Program-made: the position numbers and the translations under genes
Assembly: GCA_002104945.1 (NCBI GenBank)
Contig: MCFH01000001.1
Coordinates: 1,267,001-1,331,000, forward strand
From: Piromyces finnis
Lineage: Eukaryota; Neocallimastigomycota; Neocallimastigomycetes; Neocallimastigales; Neocallimastigaceae
Reading direction: 5' to 3'
Length of the DNA stretch: 64,000 nucleotides
Notes under the pieces: model-generated
Seen by the model: the letters and a program-made list of their open reading frames with translations, nothing else
The model's database searches: none
What the model was told of the DNA's origin: nothing
Shown: positions 26,357 to 40,062 of the stretch, piece after piece
How positions within the stretch are numbered: position 1 is the stretch's first letter
How the letters are laid out: each line of letters opens with the position of its first letter

Positions 26357-28674
26357 GTAAATAAATAAATAAATAATATATTATATTATATTATATAGCC
26401 ATTTGAAAATGTTCGTGGGAATCAGTAAGAAATATTTCTTCTTTTTTAATTAGAAGTTAATTATATAAGCTGATTATTAATTTAATTGTATAATATTTTA
26501 AATAACATAATTATGTAGATGTAAATATCAATCAAAAACTAAAAGGGAATTATGTAATTCATTACTACAGTCAAATGGAACATATCCATATTATTTTTCG
26601 TATAATAATAATAATAATTTAAATGTTATTTATATAACACAAAATTCGTTTGGAGAAAATAAAGGGATTTCAATAAATACAAAAAATTCAATGAATTCTG
26701 GAATATTTAATAATATATTTCATGACGCGGATTACATATGTGATGATGAAACAGATTTTCAAAATAATAAAATAACATATAACAGTGAATATAAAATAGA
26801 GCTCAAGATTAATGAAGATGAAACAATATTATTGAAATCCATGACTGACATAGTTTCCAACCAAGAACAATCACTTGATGATATATGCTCAATTTTTGAT
26901 GAAACCATAAAAAATGCAAAACCTTATCAAGTATATACTTAAATATATATAAATCATTTATTATAAAATTACACAAAACTAAATTTACATATTAACTTAA
27001 TTAATCTTCAATGTTTAAAGTTTCCATATAGTACATTGTATGTTAAAATTTTAAATTATAATTTTTAATCAGACTATTATGTATTAATATATTTATTATA
27101 TAACATTATGTTAGTGGTGAAATTAATATTTTTGAATATAGAGCTCCGATTTCACTTATGCTATCACATTTTTATTATAAGCATAACGATACTGAAAGTT
27201 CTCTTAAAGATATTATTAATGAATGTTGTGATATTATTGATGATACTTTTCTTCCAAGATGTAGTGAATCTAAAAATATAAAATTTAAACTTAGTGAATG
27301 TGATACAAAAAGGCATAAACAAAAAATTATCTTCATAAATTGTAAAATTGATAATGAAGATATAAAAAATGAAATTAGCTGTTCATATATACCATATAGT
27401 AATTATAAGGGAATTATAATTGAAATTTATGATTTGTTGTCTTTTTTTTTTGAATTAATTTCTTTAATCATTCTAATCATGTAATATTATATTATAGATA
27501 TATAATATATGTTTTTATCTTTATTAAGTATTTATATTTAAATCCTTTTATATTCTTATTGCCATAATTATATAGAAAACGTGATGATAGACACATTCGT
27601 AAAGGTATAAAATTTTTAGTTGGAATCATTATTTCAAGTATGTTATTGGATATATCAGTTATATTCTGGATTGGAAAATATTCACATTCTAAATGCATTA
27701 TTAAATTTTGGATGTTAATTTGTGGGGTAATTTGAATATAATAAAATTAAAAAAAAAAATTAATTATAACTATTCATTTCATTTTAACACCTATTTATAA
27801 CACAGATGACAGGTTTTATAAGTTCATATTCAATTAAAGCAGAAATTATTATTTCAGTATTTAAAAATAGGAGTTTAAAAAAATCAAATAATAAATATAG
27901 AAGTTATTTTGTATATATTCTTATAAGTATAATTGAACTAGTTTTATTAAGTATATGGACATTTGGTAATAAAATAGAAAAAAGAATAGCCTATATTGAG
28001 AATATTGGATATTATGAGTATGATTCATGCTCTCTTGGTAGTGAAGGAATTTTAACAATGATATTTGTCGTTGAATTTTCTTTATTAGGACTATCAATTA
28101 TTATGGCATACCTAGGAAAAAATAGTAAGTATTCTTTATTATAGAATTTCCATTATGAATTTAATATTTATTTATTCTATAATTCAATAATTAATTGATA
28201 GTCCCGGCTGCATTTAATGAGGTAATTATATATATAATAAAATATAAACATAATAATTACAGTACATATTAAAAATTAAATTATTTATATATTAAAGTCA
28301 AAAAAAATATTTATAACTTCATTATTAAGTATTTTTGTGGTAAGTTTATGCATAAAATATATAGATTAATTTAAAGTAATATTATTAGTATTTATTAATA
28401 TTTGATCTTAATTATTTAATTGTTTAATTACATTATAAATTGATAGATTTTATCAAGTTATATATCAGTTATATTTAAAACGGAGAACACAAATATTGAC
28501 TATTTTATGGTATTAATAATTATTACTATTACTTTAATTATTAATATTGTTTTTATTGGTCAAACATTTTTGGTTTTGTTTGACATAACAATAAGTGATA
28601 ATACCTCAGTTCTTGTGGTAGTTAGTAACTTAAACAAAGAAGAAATAAAAATGTCAAATTTTTCATCTGGATAG
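23767..28674 (+). CDS. Class C (family 3) GPCR with solute-binding-protein-like ectodomain, copy 1
   Basis: 23 exons: 23767-23963, 24035-24229, 24306-24399, 24492-24609, 24702-24820, 24905-24924, 25044-25065, 25174-25267, 25354-25496, 25593-25742, 25822-25845, 25961-25982, 26057-26071, 26158-26267, 26399-26424, 26519-26930, 27021-27037, 27115-27480, 27576-27726, 27806-28124, 28202-28221, 28298-28339 and 28447-28674. Total 2904 nt, 967 aa. A signal peptide is followed by a periplasmic-binding-like domain with LLFNAFPIWE, LILLGTTQ, SWLAIPFIVDFR, TTFDYCKSKGYDL and WTWEKVFEYSK. The last 280 residues hold seven hydrophobic segments. Family 3 landmarks are WMLICGMTGFISSYSIKAEII (TM3 region), IPAAFNESK (before TM6) and a TM7 near 920-945. 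Such receptors are known from anaerobic gut fungi, where sugar sensing has been proposed; the ligand here is unknown. Eight exons are 26 nt or shorter. Confidence 0.85.
26297..26358. repeat. (AAT)n microsatellite in a GPCR intron
   Basis: A tandem AAT run inside intron 14 of GPCR copy 1. It is absent from the matching intron of copy 2, so it arose or was lost after the duplication. Confidence 0.75.
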
Positions 28675-29536
28675 TTAAAAATATAAAAATTAATAATATA
28701 TTTATAAAAAATATTAGAAATTTATAATTTAATAATTTTCAATATAATAATCTATTAATTAAACTTGAATATAATATTTATATTATCAATAACTTTTATT
28801 TTTTTTCAATAATAAATAATATTATTTATTTAAAATAAATAAATGAAAAAAAAATTAAATTATTTAAGTAAACCAATAAATAAATAAATGTATAAAAAAA
28901 AAGTTAAAATAATAAAAAGTGCCCAAGTATGAATAAATTTTTATCTTTTCTTTATATTAATATTGTTTTTAATATAAAGAAAAGATAAAAAAAAATAGTA
29001 ATTTTAAAATTATTTATTAAAATTCAATATAAATATATAAATATAGGGTTCTGTTATAAAAATGATATTTATAAAGACTTTGAGAGGGAGGTTTTGTATT
29101 TACTTCTCTATGATCTTTTATTTTCTATCTTGTCATGAACTTTTCTTTATTATTTTCTATTATTTATACTATTTATAAATGATTATTTCACCTATTAAAA
29201 TGATATATAACTTTTATAATATAATATACAAAATATTATAAAAATATGACATATGGGATTAATAAGAGTTAATTAATAATTTTCTTATTTGTAATAAGTG
29301 ATATAAAGGCACACAAAATTCTATATGAACTATATAAAATATTAAACTTAATTATTAGCTATTTCTAGTGTTTCCTACATTCATAATACATTATATAAAA
29401 TTTCATTACATTATGTATATGTTGTTTGTTTAGATTTTTGAAATATTATGTTTCTTATTTAAATCTAATTTAATAATTATATTTATATTTTATTATTCTT
29501 TTATATCAATTATATGGCAGAAAAGTATTTTATAAA
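28675..29536. other. Spacer between the tandem GPCR genes
   Basis: About 860 bp holding the 3' flank of copy 1 and the upstream region of copy 2. Its one distinct element is the 23-bp hairpin listed separately. No open frame was found. Confidence 0.6.
28936..28993. repeat. Perfect 23-bp hairpin with 8-nt loop downstream of GPCR copy 1
   Basis: Bases 28938-28960 are the exact reverse complement of 28969-28991. The stem is not a simple repeat: it contains ATCTTTTCTTTATATT. It sits about 265 nt after the stop codon of GPCR copy 1. A 3'-UTR structure, a small foldback element or a palindrome hotspot would all fit. Confidence 0.8.
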
Positions 29537-31744
29537 ATGCTATTTAAATTAAATGATATACTACTATATATTATAATTTTAAGTATAAAGATAAAATCAT
29601 GTCTTGCTTTATCTTCAGATAATAGTAATAAACCTCTTCATTTTATTTTGGATTTTTACGATACTTATGATGAACATTTTCATTATAATTACACATATAA
29701 TTATTCAACTAATATGTTTAATGAATATGAAAATATAAAAAATTTGTATGTTCATAAAATAATTATAGTTTATGTAAATTATGACAATCCTTTTTATATA
29801 CAAAATAAATATTAATATTTAAAAAATATTTTATAGTTATAGCGTACAATCATTTGTAATATGTAGTGATGAAGATTATGGAAAAAAAGATATAAATACT
29901 TTATTATTTTGGAATGCTCCATATACATATTATTTTGAAATACAGGCAGCTATTGTAAATGCTTTTCCAATATGGCTAAATATGCAAAGAAAAGAAAGAG
30001 GAATGTCATTTTGTTTAGAATTATACAATTCCGGATGGTATATTTATTATTTACAAAATAATTATAACCGGACCTCATATTGACATTGTAAAAATAAATT
30101 GATAGGGTTGATAATGTTAATAAAGAAATTTGTACAGATGATCCATCAACACCATGCCCTGATATTATAATGCTTGGAACAACACAAGTATAAATTAATA
30201 ATATTCTATACTAATTAAATAATTATATATTAATAATAATTGTATGTTAATTTTTTTTTTTTACAGTTCGCAGCTAGAATTAATGATTCCCTAAATTTAA
30301 ATAAATATTTTAAGCTGTACCTAAAAAGACATGGAAAATCTATTGAAAGCATGATAAATAAATATTCATATTATGATTGTATGATTAAACATTTCAATAT
30401 ATTTAATATTAAAAAAATATTATTTAAACAATAGTCATTTATAAATTAAATTTGATTATAACTTATTAATCATTATAGATCATCTCGATAATAGCTGGTT
30501 AGCTATTCCATTATTAACTGATTTTAGAATTTTTCAATTTAATATGACAACATTTGATTATTGTATAAATAAAAACTATGATCTTAAATATCCACCTGTA
30601 AAATAGGATTATAGAATTATAATTAAAAATGTTTTTTCATTAAAAATATTAAATTTAAATCATTTTATTAAATATACTTCTATATAAAAATTATATATTT
30701 GTATGTATAACATTTATCATTTATAGCCATATAACATGGATTATTGGTTAGTTTAGTTTTTTTTCTTTTTTTACTTAATACTAAAATAATGCTAGTTTTT
30801 TTTTTTTTTTTTTTTTTTTTGCTATATAATAATTTAAAAATTAATTAATATAATTATATATAATTATAGGGGTGAAAATTATAAAGAAAAGGTATATATT
30901 TGATTTTATTTCATTGTTATCAAGTTATTAATCGTAATATATTAAAATACTATAATGCTTTAAATCATTTTATATATAAGTGGACATGGAATAAAGTTTT
31001 GGAATATTCAAAAATGATTACAGAATGTACAAATAAACCAGGATTTAGTATAAGTAGAAGTAATTCATACGAAGGTATAATTAATTTAAAAAATTATTGA
31101 AAAAACTATATACTATAATATTGATATGTATTTTTTATATTTAAAAAAGATACAAAACTATTTATAATAATATGTCAAAGTCTAGGGATTCCATTTTTCA
31201 CTGAAGACAACGATGGTACAAAAAAGTGTGGCTTCAGAAAAAAGGAATATATTGAAAAACTATCACTAGTTAAAGATTTATTTGAAAACAAATATGTAAA
31301 CATAATATATATAAATAAATAGAATTAAAAAACTAAAATAATTAGTAAAATACTTATATATAATATTTAAATAAAATAGATTGAGAAATGGTTAGTAGAA
31401 GACCAAGTATGGGAATGGAGAAATAATTCATACCCAAAAAATATTGATGAACAACCAATATTTAGAATTTATGAAAGTGAAGATTATACAGATGGAATTA
31501 AAATAAACGGACTTCATTTTGTAGCGTCGTATACTGATGTAATTAATACCATAAACAAAAATATTGCATAAAGACTATATAATAATAAGAATAAAAATAA
31601 TAATAATAATTAATCATAAATACTTTATTTTCTCATATATTAGAAATGTCCTGATGTTAAAACAGTCGTATGATTAAAAAATATTATAAAAATAAATTAA
31701 TAATGATAAAAATATTATTATATTTATATATTAATATTTTAATA

Positions 31745-31775
<31 letters not shown>

Positions 31776-34510
31776 TAGTATACGCCAGGATCATCATGTA
31801 AAAGTTGTTTTATAATTATATTAAATTAAAAATATTTTATAACAATTTTAATATAATATATATAGTTTTAGGAGGTTCAGGTAAAATTTTAGAAAATATA
31901 TAATGAAAAATCAACTGAATAACTATTAATAAATTATTTGATAAAGGTCTTATTATAACAAAAAAAACAAAATTTCAAGATGAAGCATTTGATTTAATAG
32001 ATATATTAATAAATGATAAATATCCATTCTTTGTAGAAATTAATACAGCAACAACTGTAAATTTATTAAATAATAAATAAATAATAATAATTAATTCCTA
32101 ATTTCATTTATTTTATACTGATTTGAATATAATATTAATTTAAATGAATATATATTTATAAAGCCATTTGAAAATATACATGGGAACGAGTATGATAAAT
32201 ATGAATTCATTTTATATAAAAAATTTAAAACATATTAATTATCATGTTATTATATATATATAGATGTAATGATTCACAAAAGACAAAAAAGGAATTATGT
32301 CATAATATTTTAGAGATGGATGGAACTTATCCATATTATTATATCAAAGATAACAAAACTAATGTTGTATATTTAACACATATAATATCAAATTCAGAAA
32401 GAGGAGTATATATCAATACAAATATTTCACAAAATTTGTCATTAATAGATAATACGAATAAAGAAAGTTATTATATGTGTGACAATCAAGTAAATTACGA
32501 AAGGAATTCTATTACATATTATGATGATTTCAAAATTGAATTTCCAATTAATGATAATGAAACCATTATTCTTAAATCTATGAATGATATTACTAAAACC
32601 TATGAGCAGTCAAATAGTTTAATTTGTTCTATTTATGATGAGATTTTGAAAAATGCTAAACCATATCAAGTAAAGATAAATGAAAAAGAAAAATATAAAA
32701 ATACATATTAAATATAAAGAAATATATCTTATTAAATACTAATATAAAAAATATTTCTTATGCATAAATATAGTTTCCATATAGTACATTGTAAATATTC
32801 AAATTCATTTTTATATTATAAAGTATTAAGCATATTAAAATTTTCATTAATTTATTTTATTAAAATTTATAAATAATAGCAATGAAATAAATGAAATTGA
32901 GTATAAATCACCTGTATCAATTCTTTTAGCACATCTTTATTATAAGCATAATGAAACAAATGAAGGAACTTTTGATAATATAATAAATGAATGTTGTGAT
33001 ATAATGGATGAAATACTTCTACCAAATTGTTATAATTATAATAAAATAAAAATTTCTCTAGGAACTTGTAATGAAAAAACTCAAAAAATGTCTATTGAAT
33101 ATTTAAATTGTAAACCTGGATCAGATATTGAATTGTATCCGGAAGAAATAGCTTGCCCTTATATTCCTTATAAGAATTATAAAGGAATTGGAATAATTGT
33201 GATAATCAGTATAGCCATTATTATTAAACTTACCTTATTAATCGTTATAATTATGTAAATTTCTCTAATACAGAAATATATTTTTTATTGAATATGCTCT
33301 AATTTATTCTTCTTTGTTTTCAATTACTAATATGTTTATATAGATATCGTAAAGAAAGATGTATATATATAAGTGGTTTAGGCTTTTTAATTATTCTCGT
33401 ATTATCAAGTATTGTCTTGGACTTTTCAGTTTATTTCTGGGTTGGTGATATCATTAAATTTAAATGCATTACAAAGCTTTGGTTACTTATATGTGGTGTA
33501 ATATTATCTTTCTCTATTTAATTTAAAAAGTATCAGAAAAATAAATTTGATTACTTAAATATACTATTTTAATATATTTTAAATAATAAAAGATCACTGG
33601 TATCTTATGCTCATTTGCCATTAAAAATGAAATTATTATATCAGCATATAATAATAATAGTATTACAAAAGTAAATAGTAAATATAAAAGTTCTATTATT
33701 TACATTGTTGTAATAATAATTCAAATAGCAGTACTAATCATATGGACATTTGCTCAAAGCGGAGTTGATATAAAGTATAATAATTTAAGTAATAATGCAC
33801 CTTATATATATAAAACATGTTCTCGCGGAAGTCAACCTTTATTATCAATAATATTTGGAATAGATTATATTTTATTATTTCTATTAATATATATATCATA
33901 TAAAGGAAGAAATAGTTAGTAATCACAATATTTTAAAAAATTATATTTATTATTTTTATATTAACTATTTTATTATATTTTATTTAAATATCTATCATAC
34001 TAATGAAATAAATAATAGTACCAGCAGAATTTAATGAAGTATTTTTTATAAATTATTATAATTATATGTTTTAATGTAAAAACATTTTCTAACTTTTATT
34101 ATAATATAGTCTAAAAAAGTTTTTATTTCATCACTGATTTCCATATTATTAGTATGATAAATAATAATAAACCATAATATATATAATATGTGAATAATAC
34201 TAATATATTACTAATGTTAATATTACTATTGATATTTAAATAGCTATCTCTTTGCTATCTCTCAATGATGATGGAAATGGTAAATGAGATTCAATATATA
34301 TTTATTTCTACAGCGACAATAATTACTTCAGTAATTATTGTAATTCTATTTGTAGGAATCAAACTATTAATAGTATTCAATATTGATATTATGAGTTCTG
34401 TTGATAACACATCTGTGGTGGTAGTTGTTAGTAAAAATATCAATGGAAATGAAGATACTAAAGAAAAAATGGCATCTGGGTATATATATAATAGTGGAAT
34501 CTTAATATAA
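29537..34510 (+). CDS. Class C (family 3) GPCR with solute-binding-protein-like ectodomain, copy 2
   Basis: 23 exons: 29537-29745, 29837-30037, 30106-30187, 30267-30378, 30479-30597, 30727-30746, 30870-30891, 30981-31074, 31150-31295, 31380-31538, 31644-31667, 31779-31797, 31866-31880, 31947-32056, 32164-32189, 32264-32669, 32774-32790, 32880-33254, 33344-33497, 33593-33914, 34019-34038, 34110-34151 and 34244-34510. Total 2961 nt, 986 aa. Intron positions and phases match copy 1 one for one. It keeps the signal peptide, a SWLAIPLLTDFR block, TTFDYCINKNYDL, WTWNKVLEYSKMITECT, the IPAEFNESKK motif before TM6 and seven C-terminal hydrophobic segments. The tail after TM7 is Ser/Val-rich in both copies (NTSVVVVVS here, NTSVLVVVS there). 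Exon 2 has two in-frame acceptors 6 nt apart (exon start 29837 or 29843). The ligand is not known; paralogue divergence suggests a different specificity, which is inference. Confidence 0.84.
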
Positions 34511-34931
34511 AACATTAGAAAACATATTCCAATGATAAAAATATACATATATGTATATTTTAATTTCTTATGTATTTAATAATAAATTTTATTTTATTAT
34601 ATTTATTAAATTTATAGAATTATGATATTTTACTATATTATTATATTATTTATAATATCTGAATCTACCCTATATAGTAATTTTTTAAACATACTTAAAA
34701 TAAACAAAGAATATCAAAATAAAAAAAAAAGTTACAAATTTTTGTTAAAATTAAGGATTCTATATCAAATCATTAATTATTTTATTCATTTTATATTTTA
34801 ATTATTATTATTTATACTTTTTTTTTTTTTTTTTTTTTTTGAAATCTATATGAATATATTTAAATTTATTTCTTAATTAATAAATCTATATAATAAATAA
34901 AAATAGCGATAATAATACATTATTAAAAATT
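34511..34931. other. Convergent intergenic region, no gene seen
   Basis: About 420 bp between the 3' ends of GPCR copy 2 (+) and ATG4 (-). It contains a T tract near 34819-34840 and nothing else that stands out. Confidence 0.6.
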
Positions 34932-36974
34932 TTAATTAGTAGGCTCCGATATAATATCTATATCTTCATCTAAATATTCTGGTTTTTTATCTGATATTAC
35001 GAAAATTGGATAATCACCCTTCACCTAATAAAAAATGAAAAAGACATAGTAAATAAATAAAAATAATGGATTAATATTAATTGTTATAATTAAAAATTAT
35101 TTACATTTTCGAATTGTGTACAAAAATCGTTAAAATCTCCTTCATCTGAAAAATAAAATCCTACAGCTAGTGATGGATCTAATGAAGCTATATCTATTGT
35201 TTGTACTGTTGAGCATTTATATGAAATAAAATCCTTTTTTTTATTATTATAGTAAATCAATTAAAAGAAATTTATATTATGATTAATATAAATTCATTAT
35301 TTATATTAATAATGATAATATTTTATTATTAAGAATATATATTGAATTATTTACATCATCATCATATTTGTCTTTTTTTTCTAATGCTTTTATGTTAAAT
35401 GTATTATAATAAAAAAATATTAATTTAGGAATTCTATCTATAATTAATATATAATTAAATTACCTGGTTTTATTATATGAGGATCTAAATAAATAATGTC
35501 ATTATCTAATAATATATAAATTTTAATAATTATATCATAATATCATAATATTTAGTATTTAATGTTATATATTAATAACTTTGACACTTACCATCATTTC
35601 CTATTAAATATAAAGAAGATTTCGGTTTACCACTATTTATTCACATTGCATATATGAATATATTAATAGAAATTAATAGAAATTTTAGAGTAAAATATAT
35701 ATATATATATTTAATTACCCAGCAATTCCTATACATTGGGGAAACTGAAAACATATCTGTTTTATTATAATTTTAAATGAATGATAAATTTAATTTGATA
35801 ATATTAATTGTTTAAATATATATGAGTTTTACCTTTAATCCTTCATGATATAAAGGATTTAAACTCTTAATACCTAATCGCAAAGGCAATAATATAATTA
35901 AAGCTTTATTCCAATTATTTGTAACTTTTACTACTTCATCTTTATATATTGATTGGTCTACAGACACACATACTCCTATACATTTATTGCATTCCGATGA
36001 ATGTTCAACAGCATTTTTTAATACTTGAGAAATAATCATCGGTCCAAACCATTCACCAATTGATTTATCATATTTTTGACCCAAAGTTGCAATTTTATGA
36101 ATTGAAAAGGGTTTTTCTGGAAAATCTAAAAACCAATTAATTAATTCTTTATATGTTTCGAATTTTTCCTTATTATTAATACGCCAATCTTTAATGATAA
36201 TAATAATAATACACAGATATTTAGTCAACTGATATATACAATATATATTATAAAATGAAACATAAAATAATTTTAAAAAAAAAAAAAATACCTCTTCCTA
36301 AAAAATGATATACAAAAGCATTTATTAAAAGCATTTGACCTGATCTCAACATGCATCCCCATCCCATATCTGATGTATAGTCTGACGGTAATATAGGCTC
36401 AAAGGAATGTCTATAAGTTAACCAAATTCTTGAACTATGGTCTAAGAAAAATGAAGACTCTTGTTGATTTGTTTTTTCCATTCCATTAGGATAATATTGT
36501 CCAAGTAACCACACTGGATCTTTAATAAAAAAAAAACATATATTGTAAATAAAAATTTAATATATTTAATATATTAGATATTTAATATATAATGAAAAAA
36601 TTTAAAATTAATATGTTAATTGAATAATTATATTTAATAGTCTTGAACTATTACTTGTTCTTGATTTTAATCTTTCTTTTGCTTGTATTATTACATCATT
36701 TGTCCAATTAACTATATTATAATAATAGTAAGATACTGACTTAGAATATTTACTTCCTTTATATACATAATATAATAAAAAAAATATTAATATTAGCATT
36801 CTATTAGGAAAATAATTTAATATTTAACTTTTTTATCATTATATCCATACCACTACGTTCTAATGAAACCGAAGAATCGTTTTTTTTATTATTATTTTCC
36901 ATCTCTGTATTTTCATTTTTATTTTCATTACTATTTAAGTCTTTATTGGAAGATAAATGTGTTTGATATTCCAT
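34932..36974 (-). CDS. ATG4: Atg4 cysteine protease (Atg8 processing)
   Basis: Ten exons (minus): 36974-36851, 36756-36655, 36519-36292, 36188-35833, 35756-35719, 35632-35592, 35505-35464, 35386-35355, 35233-35105 and 35024-34932. Total 1185 nt, 394 aa, usual for the family. Key blocks are [24 protein letters not shown] and [11 protein letters not shown], whose Cys near residue 132 is the nucleophile. Next come [24 protein letters not shown], and YLDPH, where Asp and His near 305-307 complete the catalytic triad. A block of [17 protein letters not shown] follows. Atg4 (peptidase family C54) trims the C-terminus of Atg8 before lipidation and later removes it from membranes during autophagy. 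The N-terminal 40 residues are polar and Asn-rich. The exact donor of exon 2 (here 36655, giving ...RTNPVW) has a same-frame alternative, so 1-3 residues there are uncertain. Confidence 0.94.
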
Positions 36975-37031
36975 AATTTAATAATTATTTAGATATTATT
37001 TATAATTTCAGAAACTTAAATTTTTTGAAAT

Positions 37032-37103
<72 letters not shown>

Positions 37104-38126
37104 GAAAATAAAAATAATATAAAATGAATGTATTAATATATAAATTTACTTTTTAAATTTCATATTTAAATAAAATGCTTGAAAATTATTATTTAATTTC
37201 TTGCATTTTAAAATTTATTTTTAATTCAAATTTCTTTCTTTTTTTTCTATTATATTTATAATAAGTAATTCTATATTAAAACTAGTGTTTCATATATATT
37301 ATTGTTCCTATTACTGATTTTAAATATTTAATTTTGCTTTTGTTTTCTTTTTTATTATAGTTTTATGTGTAATTATGAAAAATTCTATTATTTAAAATTT
37401 GAGTAATCGTTAATGTAGTATTAATGTGAAAAAGTTAGAGAAAATTCATATATATGATATTAATTTCTTTTTCTTTTCTTTTTTATTGAGGTTGTTGTTA
37501 TTGTTATTATTAAAAGGTCTTGAGGGAAAATGAATAATATTTAAAAATACACTCCCTAATTCTTACATAACTCTTTAAAAAAAAATACATATTTTTCCTA
37601 ATTAAATTTTAAAAATATTTACTAGGAAAAATTAAATTCTAAAATTTTCAAAATATTCCCAATATTACCTTTGAACCTTATAAATATTATATATAAGAAT
37701 AAAAAGAAAAGAATATAGTAATCTTTTTAAACTATTAATAATTGACTTTTTCTTGTTAAAAATATAATGGAAACTTATTATTTGTTGTTATCTTTTAACG
37801 TTAATATATATTTCCTTTTAACTTTTTTATAATAATAATTTTAACATTTTTTTTTTTAATTATTTTAGTATATTAATTAAATTTTAATATAAATGTAAAA
37901 TACACTTTTTATAAATCTAAAATTTATAAAAAATGAAATAATAACCGCAAATAACATAAAATTACATTTCAAAAAATAAAAAATAAAATAATAGATTTTA
38001 AAATTTAAAAATTAAATATAGTTTTCAACAATTTATCAATAGCCAACAGAAAATCAAAAATTGTTATTATATTATAATTTAAATCTATAAAATAATATAT
38101 TTTTCAATTTTATTTTTTTAAAAAAA
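36975..38126. promoter_or_regulatory. Divergent upstream region of ATG4 and the INTS13-like gene
   Basis: This 1.15 kb lies between two divergent start codons. It contains an A51 homopolymer (37040-37090) only 66 nt upstream of the ATG4 start codon, which is a T tract on the ATG4 coding strand. A nucleosome-excluding promoter element is a reasonable guess. No other element stands out. Confidence 0.45.
37040..37090. repeat. A51 homopolymer
   Basis: An uninterrupted run of about 51 A, followed by GAAAG-type purine repeats. It is the longest homopolymer in the window. It lacks the flanking duplication or element body expected for a retroposon tail. Confidence 0.85.
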
Positions 38127-40027
38127 ATGGTAAAAAAAACAATATCTCGAACAATATTTATTCTTGATAGTCATCCTCTATGTAAAGAGCAATCCACACA
38201 ATGTACTTAAAATTTTATATTATGCACAATAATTATTAATTTTAATTTTAATTATTTAGAGGGAATAAAGATTAATTGTAATTTAAAAAAGATTATTAAA
38301 ATTTCAAATGTTATTAAATTTTGAAATTTCATTACATTTGAAATCTATTTAAATATACATTTGAAAATTTTTATTAATAATATATAACGAAATGTATATA
38401 TATGATATTAATAATAACAAAAAATTGATGTTATTTTTATATTCACTATATAATATATATATATACATTAAAAAAAATAATAAAATCTCATATATATTTT
38501 CATTTTTGTATCATACATTAATAATTCAATGAACAAATTAATTTGAATGTGAATTATTATAGTAGTAGTAGTAGTAGTAGTATTTTATTTTACTTTTTTT
38601 TTTATTTTTTATTTTTTTGACAATTTTAATTGATTGAATTTCATATGTTAATTTATTTATAGGTGATGAATATAGCAAGAATTTACCACAAAGATCCATT
38701 TGGTCTTGTTTTATAGAAAGTGTACATGAGTATTGTCGTATATTCTATGATTTATTTGATTGTTCAGATTCAATGGTAAATGCAAATAAGCTAATTTTCA
38801 ATTGAATAAATCAAATAATGTTAATAATATAATTTAAATATATTCATTTTATATTTATATATATTATTAAAAAACAGTTATCCATACATATATCAAATGG
38901 AACTTCAAATGACATAATAAATAATTGGAATGAAAATGAACAACAAGCAAAACAAGTTAATATTTTTATTTTAAAAACATAAATTTTTAAAATATTCAAT
39001 TATCTGAACTAATAAAAATAAAATTCTTTAAAATAATATTGATTTAATTATTTAATATTAAGATTAGTAAGGGTTTATTATCAATTAATCAAGAAAAAAA
39101 TGAATCAAAGAGAGATAGAATAAAAAATTCAGTGATTCAAGCACTTGAAAATTTATTAATTAATAATGAAAAATATGATAAAATAAATGGAAGAATTATA
39201 TTATTATTACTAGATAATTCAATTAAATTAAATGAAAATAATAATAAAAATACTAATAACATTTTTAGGTAAATATTCACGAAAATAAAATATGATTTAA
39301 AAAATATAATATATTGATTTTATATATAATTTTATATCAGTTATTATGAAAATAAAAATGACATCTATGATATAAGAGATATGCTGGTTTCTGCATGGGA
39401 AGAAAGTAAAAATAAAAATAGTATTTTAAACGATAAACTGGATGACTGTATATTTGATATTATCAAAGTTTCAGACTCAGATGATGAATATGTCAATAAT
39501 TATACCCAAGATACCTATTATTACCAAGTAATAATTATTTATAATAAAATTATTCTTTTTTGTTAATGTGTTACATATGTTATATGAAAACGATAATAAC
39601 AGTAATAATAATACTGATACATTAAATAAATAATAGGTTAACGATGAAATTATATTATCTGTATATCACTCACCAATACTGAAAATTTTAAATAGTATTC
39701 GTAATCTTATACAATTACAAAAAAATTTATATACCCTTACAATCTCTGATATACCAATAAAAGTAAAGATAATCATATTATTAATAATTGAAATATAAAT
39801 AAATCTTTTAAATGTTTGAATAAAAAATTACTATTATCTTACTTTTTCATATATATATTTTTAATAATGAATAAATAATAATAGATTGATTCAGAAAATA
39901 ATAATAGTTATTCAATAAGTTTATTATACACTGGAAATGGGCATATAGCAACTTCAAGTAAATTCAAAAATATATATTTTTAATAAAAATATTTTCATTT
40001 GAATAGTTTAATAAATTATAAATTAAT

Positions 40028-40062
<35 letters not shown>

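Noticed and set aside
37040-37090. Retroposon poly-A tail
   Set aside because: No element body with different composition and no flanking duplication beside the A51 run.
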